This document shows positions 33,342-40,723 of a stretch of 42,469 nucleotides of DNA, in pieces. A model generated the notes under the pieces. That model was not told the DNA's origin. It saw nothing but the letters and a program-made list of their open reading frames with translations, and ran no database searches. The stretch lies in the NCBI GenBank assembly GCA_022563405.1, contig JADFNK010000011.1, positions 1 to 42,469 on the forward strand, written 5' to 3'. Within the stretch, counting starts at the first letter, position 1, and every line of letters starts with the position of its first letter. A program made the translations under genes and the position numbers. Origin of the DNA: Gemmatimonadota bacterium (lineage in GTDB: Bacteria > Gemmatimonadota > Gemmatimonadetes > Longimicrobiales > Gaopeijiaceae).

Positions 33342-34304
33342 TCAGGCCGGAACCATCACCTGGAGTGCCCGAGGAACCGCTTCGACGATCACCTCGGTAC
33401 CCTCGGCCTGCCAGAGCTCCCCGTCCACTTCGTACTTGGGTGGCGCGGAAAAACGCACCGAGAAGCGGGCGCTCTGGCGCATCTGGACATGGGGCGAGAG
33501 CACGTGCCGCCCTTTGGGCGCCGCGTTGAACAAGCGCCACCGCCTGAAGGCCGACGTGTTGCCGATGGCACACGCGTCCAACAATCCGTTGTCGAGTTCT
33601 GCCCCGGGAGCGATCAGGTAGCCGCCACCGAAAAAAGGGGCGTTCGAGATGGTGAGCATCAACTGATCACCGTCCACCGTATGTCCATCACCCTCGAGTA
33701 CCAGCGGGACACCGGAGTAGGAAAAGAGATTCTTCAAAGCAGTCATCTGGTAGAGTAACTCTCCCCGCAGGAATCGCGCGCCGGCTGTGTCTTCGATGAC
33801 AGCGACGTCGAATCCGAATCCGACCAGATTCAGGAAGTGCCGACCCTTCGATGGCTCGGCTGGGCCTTGCTCTGCCCTAAGGGGCGTCGCACTCGTGATG
33901 ACCCTGCCCACGTCGATGCGGCGAACGACTCCCTTCGCCAGTGTCTGGACGGCGTGGTCGGGGTCACGCATCGATACGCCGAAATTGCGGCCGAAATCGT
34001 TTCCCGTGCCGGAAGCAAGAATGCCCAGCACCACGTTCTCCTTGCCCGAAGCCACGATCCGGTCGGCGACGTTACTCCACGTCCCGTCACCGCCTACAGC
34101 TACGATGAGGTCGAACCCCTCGGTAATCGCCTGGTCCGTGAGAAGACTTTCTTCGCCGGGGTGTGATGTGCCAGCGTGCACGAACCCCGGCGTGTACTTC
34201 TCGAGTAGCGAGAGGAACCGGTCGATCCTCCGCACGGCACGACCCCGGTCCGAGGCCGGATTGAAGACGACGAAGACGCGGCGACCATCCGTGTCGGACG
34301 TCAT
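33342..34304 (-). CDS. Diacylglycerol/sphingoid-type lipid kinase (DagK/YegS family)
   Basis: Lipid kinases of this fold phosphorylate diacylglycerol, sphingosine or ceramide. The 320-aa protein has the ATP-binding GGDGT motif at residues 71-75, FNPASDRGRA near the N-terminus, LASGTGNDFGRN in the catalytic domain and a C-terminal beta-sandwich (YEVDGELWQAEGTEVIVEAVPRALQVMVP). It starts 1 base after the stop of the acetoacetate-decarboxylase-like gene, so it is coupled to the operon with the serine-palmitoyltransferase-like enzyme. This suggests phosphorylation of a sphingoid or ceramide-like lipid, but diacylglycerol is equally possible. Confidence 0.82.
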   Translation of the reverse strand: MTSDTDGRRVFVVFNPASDRGRAVRRIDRFLSLLEKYTPGFVHAGTSHPGEESLLTDQAITEGFDLIVAVGGDGTWSNVADRIVASGKENVVLGILASGTGNDFGRNFGVSMRDPDHAVQTLAKGVVRRIDVGRVITSATPLRAEQGPAEPSKGRHFLNLVGFGFDVAVIEDTAGARFLRGELLYQMTALKNLFSYSGVPLVLEGDGHTVDGDQLMLTISNAPFFGGGYLIAPGAELDNGLLDACAIGNTSAFRRWRLFNAAPKGRHVLSPHVQMRQSARFSVRFSAPPKYEVDGELWQAEGTEVIVEAVPRALQVMVPA

Positions 34305-34305
34305 C

Positions 34306-34977
34306 TCAGATGGCTTCGAGGGGAGCGAAGACCTCCACTCCCTTCTTCATCCACTGCTCCCGGAACGGCGCGTCGGCGATCTCGTCTCTGCTCAGCCCTT
34401 CCGTCATCTCGTGTGGATGGATCACGAGTGAGCCTCTCTCGAATTCGTGTTCACTATAACTCTCGCCACGTAGGGTGACGTCCGCCTTATAACTCCCCCC
34501 GGCGTCAGACATGAAGGTGTGGAAGAGCAGCTCGGCGGGCTCGAACCGGTGACTCGTACCCGTCAGCTCGAGTATCGGCTCTCCGCCGGCGCTCGCCGCG
34601 GCGGAGAGCCGACCGTCCCCCTCGGTGAACACGACATCGACGTTTCGCATGAGGTGCGGCAGCCTCCAGCGATCGACCCCCTCCCTGCGGCCCACCTCGG
34701 TACTCGTGGCCACGACGAAGGGGTACAGGCCGGCCTTTGGAAGCCGATCACCGGGTTTCACGAGGGGTGGCACCAGGACCGAGAGTACCAGCTCCTGGAA
34801 CGCGCCTCCGTCACCCCCATAAAAATCGAAGGCAGTGACCGAGAGAACGCTGCGCTCGTGCTGGACCTCGAGGGGTTGGAGGTGCGATGGAACCAGCCGC
34901 CGCGCGTCGGACGTCGGCATCTCGAAGAGACAGCTCAGCCCGTGGTTGAAGTAATAGTGCCCTCGGTCTCCGGGCAT
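34306..34977 (-). CDS. Acetoacetate-decarboxylase-like family protein
   Basis: The start is ATG 34977 with GAGG upstream, giving 223 aa (MPGDRGHYYFNHGLSCLF). The remainder matches the beta-rich acetoacetate decarboxylase/DUF2071 fold: MPTSDARRLVPSHLQPLEV, PFVVATSTEVGRREGVDRWRLPHLMRNVDVVFTEGDG. The family uses a Schiff-base lysine in true decarboxylases. I could not identify that lysine with confidence. It overlaps the end of the upstream aminoacyl-transferase-like gene by 43 bases and abuts the lipid kinase. It could act on a lipid 3-oxo-compound, but this is speculation. Confidence 0.6.
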   Translation of the reverse strand: MPGDRGHYYFNHGLSCLFEMPTSDARRLVPSHLQPLEVQHERSVLSVTAFDFYGGDGGAFQELVLSVLVPPLVKPGDRLPKAGLYPFVVATSTEVGRREGVDRWRLPHLMRNVDVVFTEGDGRLSAAASAGGEPILELTGTSHRFEPAELLFHTFMSDAGGSYKADVTLRGESYSEHEFERGSLVIHPHEMTEGLSRDEIADAPFREQWMKKGVEVFAPLEAI

Positions 34978-36284
34978 ATGCCATACCTCTGCAGTACACT
35001 TGTGATGATCCGAGCGCCTTCCTCCAGTTCCTCGCGGGAGTGGGCGGCGGAGATCGACATACGAAAACGAGACCTGTGCTTCGGCACGGCGGGATATTTG
35101 ATCGGGTTCAAGTAGATCCCCTCGCCCATGAGTGCCTCGCCGATCTCGAAGATCCGCGCGTCGTCCCGTACCATGAGGGGAATCACTTGCGACTCGGAGT
35201 CTCCTACGGACACCCCGGCGTCGCGAAGGCGCTTCTGCATGTAATCGACGTTGTGCCAGAGTTTGGTCCTCAACTCGGGTTCCTCCAGGAAAATTTCCAG
35301 CGCCTTCAAAATCCCTGCCGCCACCACGGGTGACAGTCCACAAGAGAACGTCCGGGACCGGGAGAATCCGCGGAGATAGTTGATCAACTTCTGAGATCCA
35401 GCCACGAATCCGCCCTGGCCGCCCAAGCTCTTGGAGAACGTACCGACGTGCATGTCGATTTCGTCGTCGTACCCGAAGTGCTCGGCAACGCCACGCCCGT
35501 TCTTTCCGTAGATGAAGGTCGAGTGAGCCTCGTCGATCAGGATGCGGGCTCCGTAGCGCTGACAGACCTCCACGATGTCGGGCACGACCGCAACGTCGCC
35601 ATCCATCGAGTAGACGCCTTCGATCAGAACCAACTTCTTGCCCTCGTAACGCTTCAGTTTGCGCTCGAGGTCGTCGACCTTGTTGTGGCGGAAAAAGCGG
35701 CTGTTGGCCTTCGAGAGAATCATGCCGTCAACCAGGCTGGCGTGCGCGTACTGGTCGGCCACGATGAGGTCGCCCGAGCGCATGAGTCCGGAGATGACCC
35801 CTACGTTTACGCTGTAGCCGGTCGGGAAGAGCAGGACGGCTTCCTTGCCCTTGAACTCGGCCAGGCGGTCGGAGAGTTCGTGGTGTATTTCCAGCGAGCC
35901 ACTGAGGATCGGGGATCCCGAGGCACCGTTTCCGTAACGGCCCACCGCCTCGATCACGGCCTCCTTGACCTCGGGCCGGTAGGACAAGCCGAGGTAGTTG
36001 TAAGAGGCGAAGTTGAGGAGGTCGGTGTGGATTTCGTTCGTCTTGGTGTTACGGATGTCGACTCGCGTGGTGGGCGCACCCTGCATCGGAAGGCCATACA
36101 GGTAGTAGCCGGACGGCTTGGAGTCCTTCCACCACTCGTCGAAGGGTTCGAGCATGGCGAAGGCATCGTCCCCCGCCCCGAAATAGAAGTTGGTGTAGTC
36201 GTACTGCATGGCGAGCGGGAGCTGATTGCCTGACTTGTCGCTGAACATTCCGCCCTGACCACTCTTCGCTTTTTCCTCGCCCAT
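34935..36284 (-). CDS. Serine-palmitoyltransferase-like alpha-oxoamine synthase
   Basis: This PLP enzyme family condenses an amino acid with an acyl-CoA: SPT, 2-amino-3-ketobutyrate CoA ligase, BioF. The start is ATG 36284, chosen for the GGAGG just upstream; an ATG at 36323 is in frame. The 449-aa protein has NYLGLSYRPEVKEA (residues 96-109), GSGTxxxxG-like GNGASGSPILSGS, H181 in YAHASLVDG, D251 in DEAHS and PLP lysine K285 in GTFSKSLGG. The GTFSKSLGG motif resembles SPT more than 2-amino-3-ketobutyrate ligase. It heads a coupled three-gene operon with a lipid kinase, which supports a lipid role. Confidence 0.75.
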   Translation of the reverse strand: MGEEKAKSGQGGMFSDKSGNQLPLAMQYDYTNFYFGAGDDAFAMLEPFDEWWKDSKPSGYYLYGLPMQGAPTTRVDIRNTKTNEIHTDLLNFASYNYLGLSYRPEVKEAVIEAVGRYGNGASGSPILSGSLEIHHELSDRLAEFKGKEAVLLFPTGYSVNVGVISGLMRSGDLIVADQYAHASLVDGMILSKANSRFFRHNKVDDLERKLKRYEGKKLVLIEGVYSMDGDVAVVPDIVEVCQRYGARILIDEAHSTFIYGKNGRGVAEHFGYDDEIDMHVGTFSKSLGGQGGFVAGSQKLINYLRGFSRSRTFSCGLSPVVAAGILKALEIFLEEPELRTKLWHNVDYMQKRLRDAGVSVGDSESQVIPLMVRDDARIFEIGEALMGEGIYLNPIKYPAVPKHRSRFRMSISAAHSREELEEGARIITSVLQRYGICPETEGTITSTTG

Positions 36285-36470
36285 CGAGCCCTCCATCCGA
36301 CGTGCCTTTCGGTACAGCGTCAATTTACGGGTCGCCCAGCCTGAGTCCCGTGAGCGCTATCTCGGGGCTCGACCGGGTGAGGACGCGCAAGCCCTGAAGC
36401 TAAACAAACGGATGTTCCGATCCAAGTCGTACGATCGGGGAGGCGCCGGGTACAATTGCCTCCAAAGAAA

Positions 36471-36543
36471 CTCCCGCGGCTGGACTCGAACCAGCGACAA
36501 GACGGTTAACAGCCGTCTGCTCTACCAACTGAGCTACGCGGGA
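36471..36543 (-). tRNA. tRNA-Asn (GTT anticodon)
   Basis: The minus-strand sequence folds as a cloverleaf: acceptor stem TCCCGCG pairs with CGCGGGA. The D-arm region is GCTCAGTTGGTAGAGC, the anticodon loop reads CTGTTAACC with anticodon GTT, and the T-arm is GCTGGTTCGAGTCCAGC. Discriminator G is at 36471. CCA is not encoded at the end. No clear T-run terminator follows in 36324-36470, a spacer with no gene. Confidence 0.97.
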
Positions 36544-36579
36544 TCGTCGTACCGAGTGTAGTCGTCGTACCGAGTGTAG
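36544..36579. repeat. Two tandem 18-base repeats upstream of tRNA-Asn
   Basis: TCGTCGTACCGAGTGTAG occurs twice in direct tandem, ending exactly at the 5' end of the tRNA gene. Its location is the promoter-proximal side of a minus-strand tRNA. It could result from slippage or hold a promoter element. Confidence 0.8.
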
Positions 36580-36704
36580 GTAGACAGAAATACTCTACGT
36601 CTGAGCCGGGGGGTGTCAAGGACCTGCGCGGGGCCCGGAGGTGGATCTGGAAGTGCCCGCTTCCCAGAGCCGGAGCGGTCGGCTCGACCCCCTGCCGGAG
36701 TCAG

Positions 36705-37418
36705 TTACTGGGTGATCAGGACGATAAGAGACGCTGCCGTGAAGAGAGTGCTGAACAGGGTCCCCCAGAAGGTGATCGTCTCTCTCGTTTGGGAGCGCTG
36801 GGCTCTCGGCACATAGAGCCAATCACCCGACTGGACGAGCAGCTCGAGGACGGGCGGGCGTATCTCGAGGGGACGCATGTCGATCACTGTCGCCACGCCG
36901 TCGCGTACGAGGCGAACCTGGCTGGGATCGGACGCTCCGCCGCCAATGGCTACGTCGATCTCGGCTGACACGCCGCCGGCACGTGACAGGGCGTCGACCA
37001 AGGTCGCCGACGGAGGGAGGAAGAACTGGCCCGGTGATCGGACCGCGCCCGTGATGTTCACCTTGACGTTCACCACAACTTCGACGACCGCCTGCGCATA
37101 GAGTTCGCCATAACGCTCCTCCAGGAGCCTCCTGATGTCGGCGGTCTCCATCCCGATCACGCGGACCGTGCTCAGGAAGGGAAGAAAGATTTCACCACTC
37201 GGATCGACGATACGCTCGCCGGAGGCTTCCCTCAATTCTGCTCCCGCCCCCGTATAGACGGCGATGATCACCTGGTCGCCCGGCTGCACCCCTGTTCGAG
37301 TTACCCGTGGGAGGTCCACCATCCCCTCCGGACGTTCCATCGAACCACTCGAGGCGCAGCCCCCGACGAGAAACGAGAGGACGAGGGCACACGCGGCCGC
37401 ACGGCCGGATTTCACCAT
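36705..37418 (-). CDS. Polysaccharide export lipoprotein (Wza-type)
   Basis: The start ATG 37418 gives 237 aa with a lipoprotein signal ending in LVGGC (C21). The export domain follows: VQPGDQVIIAVYTG, GEIFLPFLSTVRVIGME, then an SLBB-like domain (VNITGAVRSPGQFFLPPSATLVDALSRAGG). A C-terminal hydrophobic segment (FSTLFTAASLIVLITQ) would be the helix that forms the outer-membrane pore in Wza. It is shorter than Wza (379 aa) and probably has one SLBB domain. No glycosyltransferases or Wzc are adjacent, so its polymer is unknown. Confidence 0.8.
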   Translation of the reverse strand: MVKSGRAAACALVLSFLVGGCASSGSMERPEGMVDLPRVTRTGVQPGDQVIIAVYTGAGAELREASGERIVDPSGEIFLPFLSTVRVIGMETADIRRLLEERYGELYAQAVVEVVVNVKVNITGAVRSPGQFFLPPSATLVDALSRAGGVSAEIDVAIGGGASDPSQVRLVRDGVATVIDMRPLEIRPPVLELLVQSGDWLYVPRAQRSQTRETITFWGTLFSTLFTAASLIVLITQ

Positions 37419-37641
37419 GGATTTCGGGGTCCTGTTGAGGCGAGCTTCGATGGGTTCACCCGTATCGTCTAGTCTATACCAACTCCCGACGGTGTGTCCA
37501 GATCGACGCATGGTGTGGCAACCAGCCACACAACTTCAAGTGTTTCCAATTTTCGAGCTTCACCTAGTGTCGCGCCCTTAAGCCATCTTCGCGCACTGCC
37601 GGCACCCTCCGGCGTCAAATGTTTGCGAAAAAACGAAACGC

Positions 37642-37670
37642 TTGACAGGCGTCGCCCTTCGCCTTCTTAT
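37642..37670 (+). promoter_or_regulatory. Possible sigma-70 promoter
   Basis: A perfect TTGACA (37642-37647) is followed 17 bases later by TCTTAT (37665-37670; 4 of 6 bases of TATAAT). It lies upstream of the small ORF at 37753 in the same direction, within the 459-base region between divergent genes (37419-37877). The region is otherwise without recognised features apart from AT-richer stretches near 37,545-37,640. Confidence 0.4.
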
Positions 37671-37752
37671 GAGAAGCCTTGATCGCCCCCCTCAGTATCG
37701 GAGCCGGCCCACAAATTGGGTCGCGCCCACGGAAAATTTCGACTCGAAGAAC

Positions 37753-37878
37753 ATGAGCGCGAGAATCTACGATGAGGAGGTAGCGGGTGCGCCCACCACC
37801 TACGCCGGACGGACGCGTGGTGGAGGGGCGGGCAAGTTCGAGGGACCGGACCGGTCGATCCTTGGACCCGTCGGTTAG
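37753..37878 (+). CDS. Possible 41-aa protein coupled to the next gene
   Basis: An ATG at 37753 opens a frame (MSARIYDEEVAGAP... ending GPDRSILGPVG) whose TAG stop overlaps the GTG start of the next gene by one base (TAGTG). The arrangement suggests translational coupling. The product is small, Gly-rich and soluble, with no known family. A strong Shine-Dalgarno is not visible. It could be a chance frame in a long spacer. Confidence 0.4.
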   Translation: MSARIYDEEVAGAPTTYAGRTRGGGAGKFEGPDRSILGPVG

Positions 37879-38579
37879 TGGCTACCGAGCCGACCGCAAA
37901 ACCCGAGTGGAGTATTGAGGGGGCCGAGGCCCTCCTCAATTCATTGAAGGGCGTCGTGTCTGCGCGAATCGTGGCTCGGCCGGGTGGGGTTATCGAGGAG
38001 ATCCACGTCCTCACGGAAGGGGAGGTGCAGGCGAAGCAGACGGTTCGGAATGTGGAGTCGGCCCTGCTGGCTCACTTTGGTCTGGAGATCGACCATCGCA
38101 AGGTGTCGGTCGCTCAGACGGGCGGTGAACAGGAAGAGGCCGTGGAGGCCTTCCAGTGGGTCGGAAGTCGGCGTGACGAGCGGCGCTTCCTCTTCGTGAC
38201 CCACCGGGTCGAAACGGGGAGGGGGCACCAAGTGCGGACCGTCGTCACGGTGGAATGGGGCGACGAGCAATATGAGGGCGACGCGACCGGGGCCGACATA
38301 CCTCGGGCGAGACTCGAGACGACGGCTGAGGCGACGCTGGCCGCCATCGGGAAAGCGATCGTTGCCTTGATCGGGGAAGGTGAAGTAGTGTTGTCAGTAG
38401 ATGGAGTGAAAACCATCGAGGCGTTCGACGGTCTGTTCGTCTTGGTTGCGATACATGCGATTCATGGACGGTCGATCACAGCCCTCGCGGGGGCTGCGGC
38501 CGTTGAAGACACAGTCGATAGGGCTGTCATCTTGGGTACGCTACAAGCCGCGGACCGGTGGGTCCGAGGCAGAATTTGA
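37878..38579 (+). CDS. Conserved-looking hypothetical protein, 233 aa
   Basis: The GTG start at 37878 is preceded by the coupled small frame. Two halves are visible. The N-terminal half has GAEALLNSLKGVVSARIVARPGGVIEEIHVLTEGEVQAKQTVRNVESALLAHFGLEIDHRKVSVAQ, an alternating alpha/beta domain. The C-terminal half (RLETTAEATLAAIGKAIVALIGEG) has a helix and strands ending near AHGRSITALAGAAAVEDTVDRAVILGTLQAADRW. The charged linker is GEQEEAVEAFQW. I do not recognise a named family. Membrane segments and a signal peptide are absent, so it is probably cytoplasmic. Confidence 0.65.
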   Translation: MATEPTAKPEWSIEGAEALLNSLKGVVSARIVARPGGVIEEIHVLTEGEVQAKQTVRNVESALLAHFGLEIDHRKVSVAQTGGEQEEAVEAFQWVGSRRDERRFLFVTHRVETGRGHQVRTVVTVEWGDEQYEGDATGADIPRARLETTAEATLAAIGKAIVALIGEGEVVLSVDGVKTIEAFDGLFVLVAIHAIHGRSITALAGAAAVEDTVDRAVILGTLQAADRWVRGRI

Positions 38580-38630
38580 GCGGATACCCGTAGGACTCAC
38601 AATAAAAAGGGAGACCCCCTCGACCGGCCA

Positions 38631-38674
38631 CGAGCGAAGCGGAAATCGAGCGAAGCGGAAATCGAGCGAAGCGA
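38631..38674. repeat. Three tandem 16-base repeat units
   Basis: CGAGCGAAGCGGAAAT occurs twice in tandem (38631-38646, 38647-38662) and a third partial copy (CGAGCGAAGCGA) follows at 38663-38674. It lies in the spacer after the hypothetical gene. Confidence 0.85.
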
Positions 38675-38728
38675 CCGCAGTTTTCTTAGAGCGGTAGAAC
38701 TTGACACCGACGAAAGGAGGTGCCGCTG

Positions 38729-38800
38729 ATGAGCGAATTTCTGCTTATGATTATGGATTTCCTTGGAGACCTGTTTTTAGAAGGCATTTCAGGGTGGTAA
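38729..38800 (+). CDS. Micro-ORF, 23 aa hydrophobic/amphipathic peptide
   Basis: ATG 38729 to TAA 38800. It is preceded by AAAGGAGGTG (38713-38722), the best Shine-Dalgarno match in the window. The peptide is rich in Leu, Phe, Met and Ile with a few Asp/Glu and a C-terminal Trp. It could be an amphipathic membrane peptide or a leader. It ends 27 bases before the ATG of the membrane gene at 38828. Confidence 0.5.
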   Translation: MSEFLLMIMDFLGDLFLEGISGW

Positions 38801-38827
38801 CCGGTCGGTCGGGGGGGACTTTCGCGC

Positions 38828-39445
38828 ATGCAGAGCACCTCCATACGGATATACGTTGGGCTCGTCACGGCACTTGCTGTGGTATCTCTTGCTTTTGTGG
38901 ATTGGGCGAGCCTGGCGCCCCTGGGTGACAGTGTTTGGACGGGCCTGTTGTCCCTCATCATACTGGGTCTCGTCTCGGAATCCCTCTCGCTCAAGGTCAA
39001 GGTCGCGGGAAATCAGGGCAGTTCGTCGATCACCTTCTTACCTCTGCTTGCGTGTGTCCTGCTCTTCGGCCCCGTTCCCGCTCTAATCTTCCTCGCAACC
39101 ACCGGCGTGTTCGGTGAACTCGTCATTCGCCGAAACGAGCCGATCAAAGCCACGTTCAACATCAGTCAGTATCTGCTTTCGACGGCTGTGGCGGGCTTGG
39201 TCTTCACGGCACTTGGCGGAGTCCCACAAGCAATAGCCGAAGGCCCTTTGCATTGGGAAGACATGCAGATTCAGGGCTGGGAGCTGATCGCGTTCGGGTT
39301 GGTTTTCCTCACGGTCAACCAGAGCGCCGTGGCCATTGCCATTGCAGTCAGTGAGCGACTGCCTTTCTCGAAGGTATGGGCACTTGTCGTCGGGCGCTCG
39401 GGCGCAAACGTGTTCTACGATCTTCTCATCAGTCCGGTCGCGATC
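38828..39445 (+). CDS. Truncated polytopic membrane protein (possible HD-GYP/MASE-type sensor, N-terminal half)
   Basis: Open reading from ATG 38828 gives several hydrophobic helices (about residues 8-26, 36-50, 74-97, 115-134, 155-178), with FNISQYLLSTAVAGLVFTALGG and NQSAVAIAIAVSERLPFSKV. The arrangement recalls N-terminal membrane sensor modules of HD-GYP signalling proteins, from memory. After about residue 205 the frame changes character (GMGVAVGATGVGVSNMAG...) and matches the complement of an unrelated gene, so the native protein is cut at about 39,440. The frame continues to 39541 but is not native. The output domain is lost at the junction. Confidence 0.5.
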
Positions 39446-39915
39446 GGAATGGGAGTCGCGGTCGGAGCAACGGGCGTTGGCGTATCGAATATGGCGGGAG
39501 CAGTCGGCGCCGGGTTGAGTGGATCAACGTTTCCCGGCTGAACGGTCGCAGTGGCTACCTGGGGAACGGGGACTCTCGTGAGAGCAATTGTTGTCGGAGT
39601 GGGCCTGATCTCTGGAGTCGGCAGGGTGTCAGGAGGCAGGCCCGATGGATCATGCAGTGGTGGTAGAAGCGGCGTAGCAGTCGGAACCGGAAGATACGGT
39701 TCACCACCGTTATCGGGAGTGGCCACCGGGCCTGGCGCGAGGTTTTCCACGGTGCCGATCGCCTCGACGGTTAGATTCACAGAATTTCCAACAGCAGAGA
39801 TGATGGTGGGAGAAGGCGGAGCAGGTTCTTCAGAATCAGCGCTGCTGCACGCTGAAATAATCACCGCGAATAACGCGGCGAAAAACAGCGAGGTTTTTTG
39901 TCGCCCAGAATTCAT
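39415..39915 (-). CDS. Thr/Pro-rich secreted lipoprotein, C-terminally cut
   Basis: Starting at ATG 39915, the protein has a lipoprotein signal (residues 1-23, LFFAALFAVIISAC lipobox). A low-complexity, Pro/Thr-rich chain with repeated TPTP/APTAT motifs follows (PTPEIRPTPTTIAL, FDTPTPVAPTATPIPIA). Such TPT-rich lipoproteins are common in Chloroflexota and unlike the neighbours. The last residues (GLMRRS) are encoded in the opposing membrane gene sequence, so the true C-terminus is missing. The native end lies near 39,440. Confidence 0.55.
   Translation of the reverse strand: MNSGRQKTSLFFAALFAVIISACSSADSEEPAPPSPTIISAVGNSVNLTVEAIGTVENLAPGPVATPDNGGEPYLPVPTATPLLPPLHDPSGLPPDTLPTPEIRPTPTTIALTRVPVPQVATATVQPGNVDPLNPAPTAPAIFDTPTPVAPTATPIPIATGLMRRS
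39430..39460. other. Junction 1: likely assembly chimera breakpoint
   Basis: Two oppositely oriented genes both lose family-like sequence at about 39,440-39,447 (around GGTCGCGATCGGAATGGG). Left of this the plus-strand sequence reads as a membrane protein; right of it the minus-strand sequence reads as a TPT-rich lipoprotein. This is the pattern of a false join. Confidence 0.65.
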
Positions 39916-40263
39916 AAATGACAGTATGAAGTCGCTCCGGCGAACTCACAATGGTGGTACTGCTGCATTTGTTAGAACCGCAAGTGTCACGTTTTCGAAC
40001 GGCCAGTGGGCCCAGACATACGGTGTGTAAGTGATGTTTAGTGCAAATGAGTTTCCGATTACGCGCAATCTACCCATAAGACAATTAGCTTGCCGAATTG
40101 ACCGCTAATACGAACCTTAATGTGGACTCAGACCCTCTTAGCATTTACAATCAGAATAGTTCATTGATTGGTTCGATGTTGGCGGTTCCCCCCGGCCTCC
40201 ACAGTTTCGAACTAATCCCGAGGATTGTGATGGACAAAATTACGAGAAGTGGGATGTCGTTTT
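39916..40263. other. AT-rich spacer upstream of the lipoprotein gene and an unknown short frame
   Basis: These 348 bases lie between the lipoprotein start (39915, minus) and the short frame at 40264 (plus). I see no gene, RNA or repeat in them. Only short open frames are present. The composition is clearly less GC-rich than the main segment. Confidence 0.5.
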
Positions 40264-40722
40264 ATGGGCCTGAATATAGTCGACGCTGATATTAAAGATC
40301 TGAAGCAGTCCCGAAGTAGAGGGCGTGTTCGCTCGGCTGAAACCAAAGCACTGGTTGAAGCGATAGACTCGCTCACTCCCGGGAAAGCCAAGGCAATCGC
40401 CCTTGGTGCTGATGCAGTATACATCGGCACGGCGGCTTTAATCGCCTTAGGCTGCACCGTGTGTCAGCAATGCCACACTGGTAAATGTGCCTGGGGTATC
40501 TGCACCACTGACCTTTCCCTGACCAAGAGGGTCAACCCTGAGATTGGTAGCAAACGGCTGGCTAATCTCCTCCGTGGCTGGAGTCTTGAGCTTAAGGACT
40601 TACTGGGTGGTATGGGCGTTAACGCCATAGAAAGCCTTCGTGGTAATCGGTTACACCTGAGAGGTATCGGGCTTACCGATACTGAGCTTAAGGTCCTGGG
40701 AGTAAGGATGGCAGGAAGCTGA
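40249..40722 (+). pseudogene. C-terminal end of glutamate synthase FMN domain, joined to an unrelated short N-terminus
   Basis: From about residue 45 the 157-aa frame reads KAIALGADAVYIGTAALIALGCTVCQQCHTGKCAWGICTTD, the conserved end of the FMN/Fe-S domain of glutamate synthase, with the cysteines that bind its iron-sulfur cluster. RVNPEIGSKRLANLLRGWSLELKDLLGGMGVNAIESLRGN follows. The residues before it (DADIKDLKQSRSRGRVRSAETKALVEAIDSLTPG) do not belong to this family, whose N-terminal about 400 residues are missing. The join is around 40,381-40,400. ATG 40264 and GTG 40249 are nominal starts of the unrelated part. Confidence 0.7.
40381..40400. other. Junction 2: likely second chimera breakpoint
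   Basis: At GGGAAAGCCAAGGCAATCGC the frame switches from an unrecognised short protein to glutamate synthase without a stop. Shared sequence (GKAKAI in both proteins) could explain a false join during assembly. Confidence 0.55.
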
Positions 40723-40723
40723 C

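Noticed and set aside
40165-40205. tRNA or tmRNA 3'-end-like sequence (GGTTCGATG...GGCCTCCACA)
   Set aside because: No matching acceptor-stem 5' partner or tmRNA start was found upstream, and it lies in a region flanked by suspect joins.
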